The notes under the pieces were generated by a model. The model did not search any database. It had not been told where the DNA came from and saw only the letters and a list, made by a program, of their open reading frames with translations. A stretch of 64,000 nt of DNA, from positions 868,001 through 932,000 of the forward strand of contig NZ_LR593887.1 of NCBI RefSeq assembly GCF_901538355.1. The letters run 5' to 3'. This DNA comes from Tuwongella immobilis. Lineage in GTDB: Bacteria > Planctomycetota > Planctomycetia > Gemmatales > Gemmataceae. A program made the translations under genes and the position numbers. This document shows positions 1 to 8,772 of the stretch, in pieces (position 1 is the stretch's first letter; the number at the start of each line of letters is the position of its first letter).

Positions 1-149
1 CCGTTGGCCCCCAGCACCACCGCATAGCGCGGCCATTCCCAGATGCGCAGAATCGGGCCGAGTCGCTCCGTATGGACCGCTTCCAACAGCGCCTCATCCA
101 GGGCGAGGTTCTCGGAAAGCGTCGGGGCCGTGTAGTCCAGCCAATCCAT
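1..149 (-). CDS. lipoate-protein ligase A-like protein (N-terminal part, cut by window edge)
   Basis: The 49 codons visible read from an ATG at 149 toward the window start and continue beyond it. They begin MDWLDYTAPTLSENLALDEA and end with a run like LRIWEWPRYAVVLGANG. The pattern 'N-ALDEALLE ... LRIWEWP...VVLG' is typical of the N-terminus of the biotin/lipoate A/B protein ligase family, which transfers lipoyl or octanoyl groups to E2 subunits and glycine-cleavage H protein. Only the N-terminal strand-helix-strand is present, so ligase, octanoyltransferase or a paralogue cannot be told apart. The HEAT-protein gene ends 57 bp upstream on the same strand and may share a transcript. Confidence 0.6.
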   Translation of the reverse strand, partial: MDWLDYTAPTLSENLALDEALLEAVHTERLGPILRIWEWPRYAVVLGAN

Positions 150-206
150 GCGGAGCGTTCCTTCCAGCGATACCGGGGCGAGCGGGGCCAGGGCGAGCGA
201 GGCCGG

Positions 207-1859
207 TTATTCCGGGCTATTCTCGGCGGCGAGTCGTTGCGTGGCCAGCGTCGCTTCGTAGCGAACCAGCCGATCGCGGTGCGTCGCCCAGCGGGGGAGC
301 GCGGCCCGAACCGCCTCCGTGTGCAGCGCATGTCGCATCAACGCCCGCGCTGCATTATAGCGAATCGTCGCATCGGGGTCTGCCTGCACCCGCTCCAAAA
401 CGGCGGCGACCACCTCGGCATGCTCATAGTCTTCGGGCTGCAATTGCCGCAGAGCGTCCAGCCGGGCGAGACGGTCCAGACTTTGCGTCAGAATCCGCAC
501 GCAGTTGCCTGCACTGTCCGGGGCGGCCTTCTTGGTATTTTCAAACGTGTCGATGACAATCGGTGGCAGTTTGGGCAGCGGTATCGGCGTATCAATCGAT
601 GGCGCAGCGACTTCCGGCTTGGCTGCGGGAGCCGGTGTGTCGACGTCCATCGGTTCGGATTCGCGAGCGGGGGCCGGGGCCGGCGACGATGGCTTCAGAT
701 CGAGCGGCGGCAGTGGCGCGGGTTCCTCCGCACCACCGGGAATCGTCGGAATCGGGGCCACTTTCGGCAGTTGCGGCAGTTTCGGGCCTTCCGGTTCGGT
801 GGCTTCCACGACCGTTAATTTCGGCTTCGGAACCTCGACCGTGGCGGGATCGGGCAGCGGATCGTCCAATTTCGGAATCGACAACGGCGGAAGTTTGTCT
901 CCAATTGCCATCGGTGCGACGGGCATCGGCGCGACGGGCATCGGCGCAATGGGTGTTGTCGCAACCGGTGTTGGCGCAACTGGTGTTAGCGAAATTGGTT
1001 CGGGCAATTTCAGCGGCGGCAGTACGGGCACCGGCTCGCGCAGCTCCACGGGTTGAATCGTAGTCGGCGGAGTCACCGATTTCGACATCGGTGCAAGGGG
1101 TGGCGTGATTGCCGAGGCGGGTTGAATGCTCGGCGAAATGGGTGTGCGAGCGGTGCGGGTCGGAATGACCGTCGGGCTGGCGGAGGTGGGGACCGCGTTG
1201 GCCCGAGATGCCGCCGCCAATTCGCTGGGTGTCATGAGTCGGGCGGGCGGAATCGCTTGCGACAGCGGTTGCAGCAGCGTCGCCGTGCGCGGGGCGACTG
1301 GGGTGGCCAGCAGATTGGCCGCCGTTTGCGCTCGCGGGGCTTGGGTGTGAAGCGGCGTTGCCGTCGCGGGAGAGCGACCGGAAGTCAACCGCGCGGGCAC
1401 GGGTTGCACGGACGCGCCGGCGATCTTCGGTGCCATGCGATGCTCAATCTGCCGCATCGCGAGTGCGGATTGTTGGCGGACGCGATCGCTGCGTTCCTGC
1501 GGATAGCCATCGGCGGCGGTGCCCAGTGCGGAGACGCGCAGCACTTCTTGAATCGCTCGCGTGTCGCAGCAGCCTTTGCCGAGTGCGATGGCGGTTTCGA
1601 GTCGGACTTCCTCGCTGGGATCGGCGCGCAGGGCACGCATGAGTTGCCGCTCGGCATCCGGAAAATAGCGACAGTCGAGCGCGGCCAACGCTCGCACCGC
1701 TTCCACGCGTTTGCTGACATCCGCTTGCGATTGTTGGATTTCCGAGACAATCGATTCGATTCCCACCGTGCGAATCGGCTCTCGCTGAGCGCTCAGCGGT
1801 GTCAGCCAGGTGCCCACGCCGATGAGGGCCATGGTCCAAACGCGAATCCGATGTGGCAT
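207..1859 (-). CDS. secreted HEAT-repeat protein with proline-rich middle
   Basis: This 550-aa protein starts with a signal peptide (MPHRIRVWTMALIGVGTWLT, cleavage near LSA-Q). A HEAT-like segment follows (about residues 30-120: 'KRVEAVRALAALDCRYFPDAERQLMRAL'). The middle, about residues 150-430, is very Pro/Ala/Thr/Val-rich with short repeats such as APMPV and TPVA. A second HEAT-like segment lies at the C-terminus ('DATIRYNAARALMRHAL'). HEAT repeats are protein-protein scaffolds; the Pro-rich part probably spans the envelope. I chose the ATG at 1859 because a GGGGAG lies 7 nt upstream, although the open frame extends to 2249. No enzymatic motif is seen and the partner is unknown. Confidence 0.75.
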   Translation of the reverse strand: MPHRIRVWTMALIGVGTWLTPLSAQREPIRTVGIESIVSEIQQSQADVSKRVEAVRALAALDCRYFPDAERQLMRALRADPSEEVRLETAIALGKGCCDTRAIQEVLRVSALGTAADGYPQERSDRVRQQSALAMRQIEHRMAPKIAGASVQPVPARLTSGRSPATATPLHTQAPRAQTAANLLATPVAPRTATLLQPLSQAIPPARLMTPSELAAASRANAVPTSASPTVIPTRTARTPISPSIQPASAITPPLAPMSKSVTPPTTIQPVELREPVPVLPPLKLPEPISLTPVAPTPVATTPIAPMPVAPMPVAPMAIGDKLPPLSIPKLDDPLPDPATVEVPKPKLTVVEATEPEGPKLPQLPKVAPIPTIPGGAEEPAPLPPLDLKPSSPAPAPARESEPMDVDTPAPAAKPEVAAPSIDTPIPLPKLPPIVIDTFENTKKAAPDSAGNCVRILTQSLDRLARLDALRQLQPEDYEHAEVVAAVLERVQADPDATIRYNAARALMRHALHTEAVRAALPRWATHRDRLVRYEATLATQRLAAENSPE

Positions 1860-2671
1860 GCTCATTCTCCCCGCGAGTTGCGCGATGATTCCCCACCATC
1901 GCAGCCGATCCGATGCGATTGTCAATCGACCAACCTTCGCGCGGAACTTGAGGATTGCCCAAATTGAACCGGATGTGCGGATCATGCGGGGCGTCATTCG
2001 GGCTGCAACTGCGCTTCGCGGAATCATCGCATGGCATGGCCGGCCTCCCAAGTGTCCGATGTTTGTCACAGATCCGAAAAAAATTGCAGATTTTTTCCAG
2101 CAATACTTGTGCAGTGATTTTGGGTAATATGTCCATATACTCTCCGGGTCGCAGACCGATTCAGGAGTCCGCTGGCCGACAATATCAATGGTGCGATGAT
2201 GGTGATTTGGTTGGATCGTTCGGCGGAATCTGGTGGGATGATGGCACAAAATCGAGGGATAAGCCGAGGATGAAATCCAGATTTTTCGGAGAGCGAAATG
2301 ATGGCTGCCACTTTGGAATCTGGATAAATTGCCGAGTATCGATGCGATCCGAGGATTATGGAGTCATTGAATCATGGATGAATTTCGAATCGTTTGGGTG
2401 CAAATTTTTTAATCGAGAATGAAAAATTTGTGAGCCTGCTCATGATCTCTTCACACCCGGAATTCGATCGCCTATAAATGGGACGTTCACTGAACTCGCT
2501 CGACTCGACCTGCCTGAGCGAACTCTCCGCAGTGAATTGCTGCCAACGGTCGGAATGGTGTGCGGATTTGCCAACTCGCGGCAAGTTCTCCGAATTGCGC
2601 ACTCGATTCGGCCCGTTTGGAAGTGGCTCCTTGACTTTTCTTGATCATTCTTTGATTCTTGGAGCGATCCG
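1860..2671. other. long divergent intergenic region
   Basis: 812 bp lie between the divergent HEAT-protein and DUF1559 genes. AT-rich patches occur around 2060-2110 and 2370-2440. Open frames here are short and lack ribosome sites or family resemblance. The promoters of both flanking genes should lie here, but I could not single out a convincing -35/-10 pair. Confidence 0.4.
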
Positions 2672-3658
2672 ATGAAGATGGTTGTTCGTCGTCGAGCGTT
2701 TACGTTAATCGAATTGTTGGTCGTGATTGCAATTATTGCGATCTTGATTGGCCTGTTGCTGCCCGCAGTGCAGAAAGTCCGCGAGGCTGCCGCCCGCATG
2801 ACCTGCCAGAACAATATGAAGCAGCTTGGCATTGCCATGCACGCGTATGAATCTGCGAATGGCGCGTTCCCGGCGGGCACGGAAAACATCCAACACTGTG
2901 CGCTGGTGACGATGTTGCCGTACCTGGAACAAGAAAATCAGTTCCGGAACTTCGGTCAAAATCCGTCGTTTTTCTACTATGCTGGCGCGCAAAACAACAT
3001 TCCGCCCACGCCGTATGTCGATCTCGGCCGCCCGTATGGTGCCGAAGGGAACTTCAAGGTGTTCACCTGCCCGTCGGCGATCCCGGCTCAGGGACAAGTG
3101 GCGGTGGCTCAGTTGCGGGTGTTCGGTGTCGCGGGGACGGATTACCACTCCGCATTCGGTGCCACGCAAACGACGTATCACTACACGCTGTCGAACGGTC
3201 TGACCGAACAAGTCAACCGCATTGGTCGCACCAATTATCTGCTGATGGTGGGCTATCTGGCGACGTTCCGTGATTATGAAGGGATCTTCCAGCACACCCG
3301 CCCGACCAAGATTACTTCGATCACCGACGGCACCAGCAACACGATTGCCATGCTCGAAACGGCGGGTGGCTATTTCACCTCGCTGAACGGCTGGTCCGGG
3401 ATGGGCTGGATGCATGCGATTGTCCCCTCGAACTTCGGCATGTGCCCCGATGCGACGAATCCGAACTGCGCCACTGCCTCGGTGCCGCAAGCCCGGAACA
3501 TGGGTGGCACGGGCATCCCCAGCAGCTTCCATGGCAGCAACCGAATCAATACGCTGTTCGGTGATGGCTCGGTGCGGTCGATCAATTCGTCGTTGGATTT
3601 CACAACGTATGTCTATCTGACCGGCAAGTCGGATGGCACCGTGGTCAATCTGGATTGA
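2672..3658 (+). CDS. DUF1559 prepilin-like secreted protein
   Basis: 328 aa. The N-terminus is a type IV pilin/pseudopilin-like signal: a short Arg-rich leader, then [20 protein letters not shown] with the conserved Glu five residues into the hydrophobic helix. [14 protein letters not shown] and the '[13 protein letters not shown]' motif follow. The C-terminus has the family motif H-x(n)-DGSV ([20 protein letters not shown]). This is the planctomycete-expanded DUF1559 (SBP_bac_10-like) family, thought to be processed by prepilin peptidase and surface-located; function is unknown. Start at 2672 is supported by GGAG 7 nt upstream. A small lipoprotein gene follows 26 bp downstream, a pairing also seen at 13-15 kb and twice at 58-61 kb. 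Confidence 0.93.
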   Translation: MKMVVRRRAFTLIELLVVIAIIAILIGLLLPAVQKVREAAARMTCQNNMKQLGIAMHAYESANGAFPAGTENIQHCALVTMLPYLEQENQFRNFGQNPSFFYYAGAQNNIPPTPYVDLGRPYGAEGNFKVFTCPSAIPAQGQVAVAQLRVFGVAGTDYHSAFGATQTTYHYTLSNGLTEQVNRIGRTNYLLMVGYLATFRDYEGIFQHTRPTKITSITDGTSNTIAMLETAGGYFTSLNGWSGMGWMHAIVPSNFGMCPDATNPNCATASVPQARNMGGTGIPSSFHGSNRINTLFGDGSVRSINSSLDFTTYVYLTGKSDGTVVNLD

Positions 3659-3684
3659 GTTGCGATTCTTTCGGAAGTGAGATA

Positions 3685-3870
3685 ATGATGACGCGAACGA
3701 TGCTGGTGCGTGGATTGTGTCTGGTGGCGGCGATGATGGTGCTGCCGTTGGTGGGATGCTCGGGCGAAAAAGATCCGACCTTGCCGACGAATGTGAAGCA
3801 AGACTCGCGGCTCCAACGCACGGGCGAAAATACCGGCAACGCCGGCGCCATGCCCGATAAGAAGAAATAA
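3685..3870 (+). CDS. small lipoprotein downstream of DUF1559
   Basis: 61 aa. The hydrophobic leader (MMTRTMLVRGLCLVAAMMVL) ends in the lipobox LVGC, so the mature protein should be lipid-anchored at the Cys. The mature part, about 35 residues, is hydrophilic (GEKDPTLPTNVKQDSRLQRT) and ends in KKK. GGAAG lies 7 nt before the ATG at 3685. The gene follows a DUF1559 gene at 26 bp, so co-transcription is likely. It has no recognisable domain, unlike the longer lipoproteins after the other DUF1559 genes. Confidence 0.75.
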   Translation: MMTRTMLVRGLCLVAAMMVLPLVGCSGEKDPTLPTNVKQDSRLQRTGENTGNAGAMPDKKK

Positions 3871-4000
3871 TTCGGCGGATCATTCGCTGAACCAATTGCC
3901 CGATGCTGATCCGCTCTTGGATTGGCATCGGGCAATTTCGTTGACTGGCATTCACTCACCCATCGCCGGTCGAAACCATCGCGAATGGAACCGGGCACCG

Positions 4001-4345
4001 TTACGAAATTTCGTAAGCGGCCCGCTTCGATGAATCCCATGGGAATTTACGAAATTTCGTAAGTGGCCCGATTCGATGGATACCGTGGAGATTTACGAGA
4101 TTTCGTAAACGACTTGCTGTGGGAGTGTGCCCTGCGGATGGACGAATTTTCGGAAGCAGCGAAGCGATGTTACGACTGCAAAAGCAGTTACAGAAATTTG
4201 GTATCGGTGATGGAGGGATCTGGGACTCCGGTCGATGGACGAGATTTCGGTAATACTGGGGAATGATGAGACGGGGTAGATTTACGAAATTTCGTAAATC
4301 GTGCAGCCACGGATGGAGTGCGAGTCGATTTACGAAATTTCGTAA
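4001..4345. repeat. tandem array of eight palindromic 16-bp sites, period 45-49 bp
   Basis: The perfect palindrome TTACGAAATTTCGTAA occurs at 4001-4016, 4047-4062, 4282-4297 and 4330-4345. A one-mismatch copy is at 4093-4108. Degenerate copies fall in phase near 4140, 4188 and 4237. The last two perfect copies extend to 22-bp palindromes (4279-4300 and 4327-4348). Spacings are 46, 46, 47, 48, 49, 45 and 48 bp. Spacer sequence is partly conserved in the first units (GGCCCG-TTCGATG-). The array fills the gap between a small lipoprotein and a convergent DUF1559 gene. A dimeric DNA-binding protein could occupy each site. It is not CRISPR: the sites are self-palindromic, spacers are related and no cas genes are present. 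Confidence 0.9.
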
Positions 4346-4382
4346 ATCGTGGAGTGATGATCGGATCGATGGGAAAACAACA

Positions 4383-4424
4383 CCGCCGTCGAAGAGGCTG
4401 GAGCGTCTTCGACGGCGGGATGTT
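4383..4424 (-). terminator. bidirectional intrinsic terminator
   Basis: A perfect 13-bp inverted repeat (CCGCCGTCGAAGA at 4383-4395, TCTTCGACGGCGG at 4406-4418) has a 10-nt loop. On the plus strand it is followed by TTTTT. On the minus strand it is followed by TGTTGTTTTCC. It sits 25 bp after the stop of the minus-strand DUF1559 gene and next to the palindrome array. Confidence 0.8.
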
Positions 4425-4442
4425 TTTCAGATGTGCTGACGA

Positions 4443-5354
4443 TCAATAGTCGCCAGGAATGTCGCCGTAGTCACGGGTCATCAGGGCGGCGAAGGTCGCG
4501 GCCGAGATGGTCGAGCGGACGAAGCGGACCGAGCCATCGGCAAACGCGACGTTCACGCCGCCGGTGTGGAAGCTATACGGTTCGCTGTAGTTGTTGCAAT
4601 TCATGATGCAGGTGGCCCCAGCCGAGGCGGTGATGCTTCCACCGTTGATTGCGCCGGTGGTGGGGTGGGTGCCGTCCATACTGCCGGAGACGCCGTCCGG
4701 ATCAGCCCAGCCACGGCCTTCGGGCAGGGTGGTGCCGGTATCGCGGCCCAGAATGTAGCTGTTGGGCTGAGCGGAGTCTTCGATAATCATCATCGTGTTC
4801 GAAGTACCGTCGGTGATGGCCAACAGCGGCGTTTCGAAGTCGATGTGCAGCGCGCCGTTGAGGTCGGCAGCCGGGGCAACCAAGTTGTTGGCAGCGTAGA
4901 ACCGCGGACGCAGGCGATGGAACACGACATAGTCGATGGGTCCAAGCGCGGGGGCCACCACCGGCCGACGGGTGTCCGGAGCCGACGGGCAGAGGAAGAC
5001 TTTGATCTTCGTTTGGGCAATGGCGAGGTTCGTCGCCGAATCCCAACGCTGGGTGTTATCCCATTGACGAGCCACGTTATCTTGTTCGACGTAGGCCAGC
5101 ACGATCGGCGTCCAAGCGCGGAACTTGCTGGATGGCACGTTGACGCGGGTCGCTGGCAGTTTGCTATCGTTGTTGGTGGCATAGTTGTGGAATGCCAGAC
5201 CCATTTGCTTCAGATTGTTTTGGCATTGCATCCGGGCCGCCGCTTCGCGGACCTTTTGCACGGCAGGCAACAACAATCCGATGAGAATTGCAATGATCGC
5301 AATCACGACCAGCAATTCAATCAACGTAAACGCCGAACGCTTCGAACGAGCCAT
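4443..5354 (-). CDS. DUF1559 prepilin-like secreted protein
   Basis: 303 aa, starting [15 protein letters not shown] with the pilin-like helix and [19 protein letters not shown]. The C-terminus contains [19 protein letters not shown], the H-x9-DGSV motif of the family. The ATG at 5354 is preceded by GGAGAAGG at 6 nt spacing; the open frame runs further upstream but without the characteristic start. The protein should be exported, cleaved before the Phe and anchored by its helix. Unlike the other copies it has no lipoprotein partner next to it. A strong terminator follows. Confidence 0.93.
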   Translation of the reverse strand: MARSKRSAFTLIELLVVIAIIAILIGLLLPAVQKVREAAARMQCQNNLKQMGLAFHNYATNNDSKLPATRVNVPSSKFRAWTPIVLAYVEQDNVARQWDNTQRWDSATNLAIAQTKIKVFLCPSAPDTRRPVVAPALGPIDYVVFHRLRPRFYAANNLVAPAADLNGALHIDFETPLLAITDGTSNTMMIIEDSAQPNSYILGRDTGTTLPEGRGWADPDGVSGSMDGTHPTTGAINGGSITASAGATCIMNCNNYSEPYSFHTGGVNVAFADGSVRFVRSTISAATFAALMTRDYGDIPGDY

Positions 5355-5537
5355 CAGAAGCCTTCTCCGAATTGTGAAATCAAGACCATCGGTTGGGACG
5401 GCCAACCGTGCGAGTGTGAAGAATCTGTATCCGCCCATTCGTGAAATGAAAGGCACCTTATGGATTCTTCATCACAACATCACCGTTCCTTCACAATTCT
5501 CGGCGATTGGTTCTGAATAGCGGAATCCAAACGCAAA

Positions 5538-5574
5538 CCGCTCCCGAGTTCCGGTTGAGGGAACTCGAGAGCGG
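5538..5574 (-). terminator. intrinsic terminator of the Tyr-rich secreted protein gene
   Basis: A 15-bp stem (5538-5552 with 5560-5574) has a 7-nt loop. The single imperfect position becomes a G-U pair on the minus-strand RNA, so it favours minus-strand use. TTTGCGTTT follows on that strand. It lies 33 bp past the stop at 5607. Confidence 0.7.
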
Positions 5575-5606
5575 CGGTGTGTCTACGCAGTTGGGATTGT
5601 CGTCAA

Positions 5607-6581
5607 TCAGCGACTCACGACCGTCACCAGTCGATCGTCTTGCGGGTTGACATGCACGGCGCTATGGAACACCGGCTTGCCATCTTGCCCGCTAACATAC
5701 AACCACCAGTCGCCCGGCGGCAGGCTGGTTTGGAATCGACCCATGGGGTCGGTGGTGATTTGCTGCCGATTGTCCAGATTGGTTCGGCTCACAAACACCA
5801 CCGTCGCATTGGCTTTCGGCGTGAAGCGATCTTCGTACACCAGTTGCCCAGCCAGGCGACCACTGCCACTGGCCAGTCGATTCATCTGCATCGGAGCCTT
5901 GGGTGTGGGGGCTGGTTGTTTGTACGAACCAGGCACACTTTGCGGCCCGAGCAGACCGTTGCCATTGCCCGGAGTCTCCGTGACCCCCGGCGAAGGGGAA
6001 GCGGGCAGCGGATTGGCCGCAGGCGGTTGCTCGGTGACATTCGGCTGCGGTTGCCCCGGCGTGCAGGTCGGGCACGGCGGCGGACAAGTCGGGCAGGCCG
6101 GAGCCGAGTACGTGACCACCGGTTCCGAATAATACGAAATCCGATAGCTGGTCACCGGCACCATGGCACACCGTTGCACATAGCTTTGCACCGCATTGCA
6201 TTGCGAGCGCAGCCGATAACTCGTCACCGGAGTCGCCACTTGCTTGCAGCAACCCGTGCAGGGGTCGTAGTACGAACTATAACGCACACTGGTTACCGGT
6301 TCGTAATAGTACGACGTTCGATAGGTCGTCACGGGTTCGTATCGGGTTTCCATCTTGTAGGTGGTCACCGGTTGATAATACGAACGCTGGACATAACTGA
6401 TTTGCGGACACGCGGTCGGCGGCGGTGGAGCCGGCGCGAAGAAGCTGCTGGACTGTTGCGAGCGACAGCCATGGCAGCACACTTGAAACACGTTGTTCCA
6501 GGCGGCACTCGCCTGACCGGCACCCAGGCCAAGCCAGCCGAGCAGGACAAATGCCCCCGCCCATCCGGTCCAGGGTTTCAT
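5607..6581 (-). CDS. secreted Tyr/Cys-rich repeat protein with C-terminal carboxypeptidase-regulatory-like domain
   Basis: 324 aa. A signal peptide (MKPWTGWAGAFVLLGWLGLG, cleavage near ASA-A) is followed by about 150 residues with repeated 'YxxPVTTY/PVTSY' motifs and paired Cys. A Pro-rich spacer (PACPTCPPPCPTC and following) comes next. The last about 85 residues (GRLAGQLVYEDR... GRFQTSLPPGDWWLYV) look like a transthyretin-fold carboxypeptidase regulatory-like domain. The Tyr-Val-rich style resembles the YTV-repeat gene at 55.5 kb and suggests a cell-surface structural role, which is inference. The ATG at 6581 has AAGGAGA about 8 nt upstream. Confidence 0.8.
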   Translation of the reverse strand: MKPWTGWAGAFVLLGWLGLGAGQASAAWNNVFQVCCHGCRSQQSSSFFAPAPPPPTACPQISYVQRSYYQPVTTYKMETRYEPVTTYRTSYYYEPVTSVRYSSYYDPCTGCCKQVATPVTSYRLRSQCNAVQSYVQRCAMVPVTSYRISYYSEPVVTYSAPACPTCPPPCPTCTPGQPQPNVTEQPPAANPLPASPSPGVTETPGNGNGLLGPQSVPGSYKQPAPTPKAPMQMNRLASGSGRLAGQLVYEDRFTPKANATVVFVSRTNLDNRQQITTDPMGRFQTSLPPGDWWLYVSGQDGKPVFHSAVHVNPQDDRLVTVVSR

Positions 6582-6950
6582 TTCGAGGGTCTCCTTCTGT
6601 CCATCGCACAAGCCACCGATTGACGATTCGCCCGATCGGTCGCCTTGTCCAATGGAACGGATGCATATTCCGCCAGAAGCCCCGGCAGAATTCGTTCAAC
6701 TTCTTTAGCGTAATCTTCTGATTTTTGAAAACCAACGCCCCGGTGCGGATTGCAGGATCGGTTTTTCAGGGTTCACTCGTCACAGTCGCCAAAGCCGGTA
6801 CCACTCACAGAGATTGCCTGGCTTGACAACTGCTTCCGATGATTTTTCGATTGTGGATATTTAACAATTGCGAAGTTTATTGCGGTTGATTAGTCTGAAA
6901 ATGGATTATTGGTGAGATAGGGGGGTGTTGAAGTTCATCAAGGAGTTCCG
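6582..6950. other. divergent intergenic region
   Basis: 369 bp between the divergent Tyr-rich protein and patatin genes. The part from 6830 to 6930 is AT-rich and probably holds the patatin promoter. I see no repeat, RNA gene or further reading frame. Confidence 0.4.
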
Positions 6951-8705
6951 ATGGCCGACGATGTCAAGACATTTGAGCTGGGATTAGTCTTGGGCGGAGC
7001 GGTTTCTGCGGGAGCGTACACGGCTGGTGTCCTCGACTTTTTGATTCAGGCATTGGAAGAATGGGAGAAAGCCAAGGCCCAACCCGGCTATCAAGGGCCC
7101 AATCATCGCGTGAAAATCAAAGTCATTACCGGAGCGTCAGCCGGGGGGATGCTCGGGGCAATGGCGGCGATGGTGCTCCCCGAGGATTTTCACCCCGTGA
7201 CCCGGAAAACCACCGGCCGAGACGATCCGCTTGGCAAGCAGAATAAACTGTTCGATGCCTGGGTGAATCAGATCGATGTTTCGAGGTTGCTGGAATGCCA
7301 AGATCTTCAGGAACAAACCGATATCTGGTCATTGCTCGATTCGACGGTGCTGCATGAAATCGCCGATGTCACCTTTCAGCCGACTGCCAATCGTTCTACC
7401 TATCCTGCCTATCTTTGCGACGATCTGGAAGTGATTTTGACGGTTTCCAATCTCAAGGGGGTGCCATATCGCACCCGAGATGTCGGGGAACAGAATCCGC
7501 AGGGGAAATCGACGGATTTGACGATGTTGCACCATGCGGATCATTGCCGCTTTCAAATTACCCCGACCGCTCAGGAGCAATCGCATTGTCTGCCCGCAAA
7601 CGATCGAACCGATCCTCGTTGGGAGCAACTGAAACACGCGGCGGTTGCAACGGGGGCGTTTCCAATTGGCCTCGCGGCGCAAAAAGTTTCGCAAACCGTC
7701 GATGCGTATGGGCGACGCACTTGGCCGGTGCATAATCTCGTTGCGGATCGCGAGCCGGGCTCGTGTCCGGTGGAAGTGCGGATTCGCCCGAGTTGGGATC
7801 TCCAAGATGACGCTACGTTTGAGTTTTACGCCGTGGACGGCGGAGCCATGGATAATGAGCCGACGGTGCTCGCCCGGCGGGCGTTATTCAACCGGAATAT
7901 CCCCGCGGAAACGCACCCCGAACATGCCCAGGCGGCGTTGATCCTCATCGATCCGTTTCCCAATTATGTGAATTACGATTCCTCGCCACCCAAGCAGCGG
8001 CCATCGATTTTTGATGTGGCCAAACAGTTGGTTTCCGCATGGATCGAACAAGCGCGATTCAAGCCGGAAGATCTGTTGCGATCGCGCAATCCCCGATATT
8101 TGGATCAATTCCTGATCGCGCCGGTGCGAAAGCCAATCCAAGCATCGAATTCCGGGAATGAAAAGGAATGGATCGAAACATCGCCGCCGTTGCCCAATCC
8201 GCTTGCTTCGGGGGCATGTGGGGCATTCTCCGGATTTTTGAATCGCGAGTTCCGAGAGCATGATTTCCATCTCGGGCGATTGAATTGTCAACGGTTCCTG
8301 CAGAAGCATTTCGGTTTATCGGTGCACGATCAGAATCAGCAGGTCATTCCGTTGTTCCGAGATAGTCCTCTTCCGCGAGGTGAAATCCATCAGGAAATGG
8401 AGCCTGGCAAGTACCCGCTGATTCCGTTGTATGGCGAAGCCAGCAAACGGATTGTACCGCAGATGTTTCCACAGATCAGGGTTGGTGATGTCGCCTCATT
8501 CAAGCCGTTGATCGGGCAGCGAATCGGCGAATTGCTGAGCGTCTTTATCGATCAGTATTTCAGGAGTTGGTCTTCGCGGCGTGTGGGGCACATTCTTGCA
8601 TACTGGATGCGATCGCAGATGGAAGATTGGGTGCTTCAAGCGATTGAGAGTTCACTTGCTGGGGCGGGCTTACTTTCCGATCGCAAGGAATCCGATGGGG
8701 CGTAA
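6951..8705 (+). CDS. patatin-like phospholipase
   Basis: 584 aa. The N-terminus has the oxyanion-hole loop GLVLGGAVSAGAYTAGVL. The nucleophile elbow GASAG follows (residues 61-65, Ser63), and the dyad Asp lies in AVDGGAMDNEP near residue 295. Together these give the Ser-Asp dyad of patatin acyl hydrolases, which cleave acyl esters of phospholipids. No signal peptide is seen, so it is probably cytoplasmic. The protein is larger than the patatin core (about 300 aa); the 250-residue C-terminal extension has no motif I recognise. The start has AAGGAG 7 nt upstream. It stands alone in the plus direction, with no cyclase or sensor gene beside it that would mark a CBASS system. Confidence 0.9.
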   Translation: MADDVKTFELGLVLGGAVSAGAYTAGVLDFLIQALEEWEKAKAQPGYQGPNHRVKIKVITGASAGGMLGAMAAMVLPEDFHPVTRKTTGRDDPLGKQNKLFDAWVNQIDVSRLLECQDLQEQTDIWSLLDSTVLHEIADVTFQPTANRSTYPAYLCDDLEVILTVSNLKGVPYRTRDVGEQNPQGKSTDLTMLHHADHCRFQITPTAQEQSHCLPANDRTDPRWEQLKHAAVATGAFPIGLAAQKVSQTVDAYGRRTWPVHNLVADREPGSCPVEVRIRPSWDLQDDATFEFYAVDGGAMDNEPTVLARRALFNRNIPAETHPEHAQAALILIDPFPNYVNYDSSPPKQRPSIFDVAKQLVSAWIEQARFKPEDLLRSRNPRYLDQFLIAPVRKPIQASNSGNEKEWIETSPPLPNPLASGACGAFSGFLNREFREHDFHLGRLNCQRFLQKHFGLSVHDQNQQVIPLFRDSPLPRGEIHQEMEPGKYPLIPLYGEASKRIVPQMFPQIRVGDVASFKPLIGQRIGELLSVFIDQYFRSWSSRRVGHILAYWMRSQMEDWVLQAIESSLAGAGLLSDRKESDGA

Positions 8706-8772
8706 GTGGCGATTGGGGCAAACGTCGAGATTTTCTTTCGTCCGGGCGACATCTGGTTTCGTCATACCATAG

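Noticed and set aside
505-1056. Gly/Ser-rich plus-strand frame
   Set aside because: Antisense to the Pro/Ala/Val-rich part of the HEAT protein; the composition is the mirror of that repeat.
4001-4350. Possible CRISPR array
   Set aside because: Repeats are short self-palindromes, several are degenerate, spacers resemble one another, and no cas gene is in the window.
6951-8705. CBASS or other cyclic-nucleotide defence effector (patatin)
   Set aside because: No nucleotidyltransferase or sensor gene lies beside the patatin gene; it stands alone.
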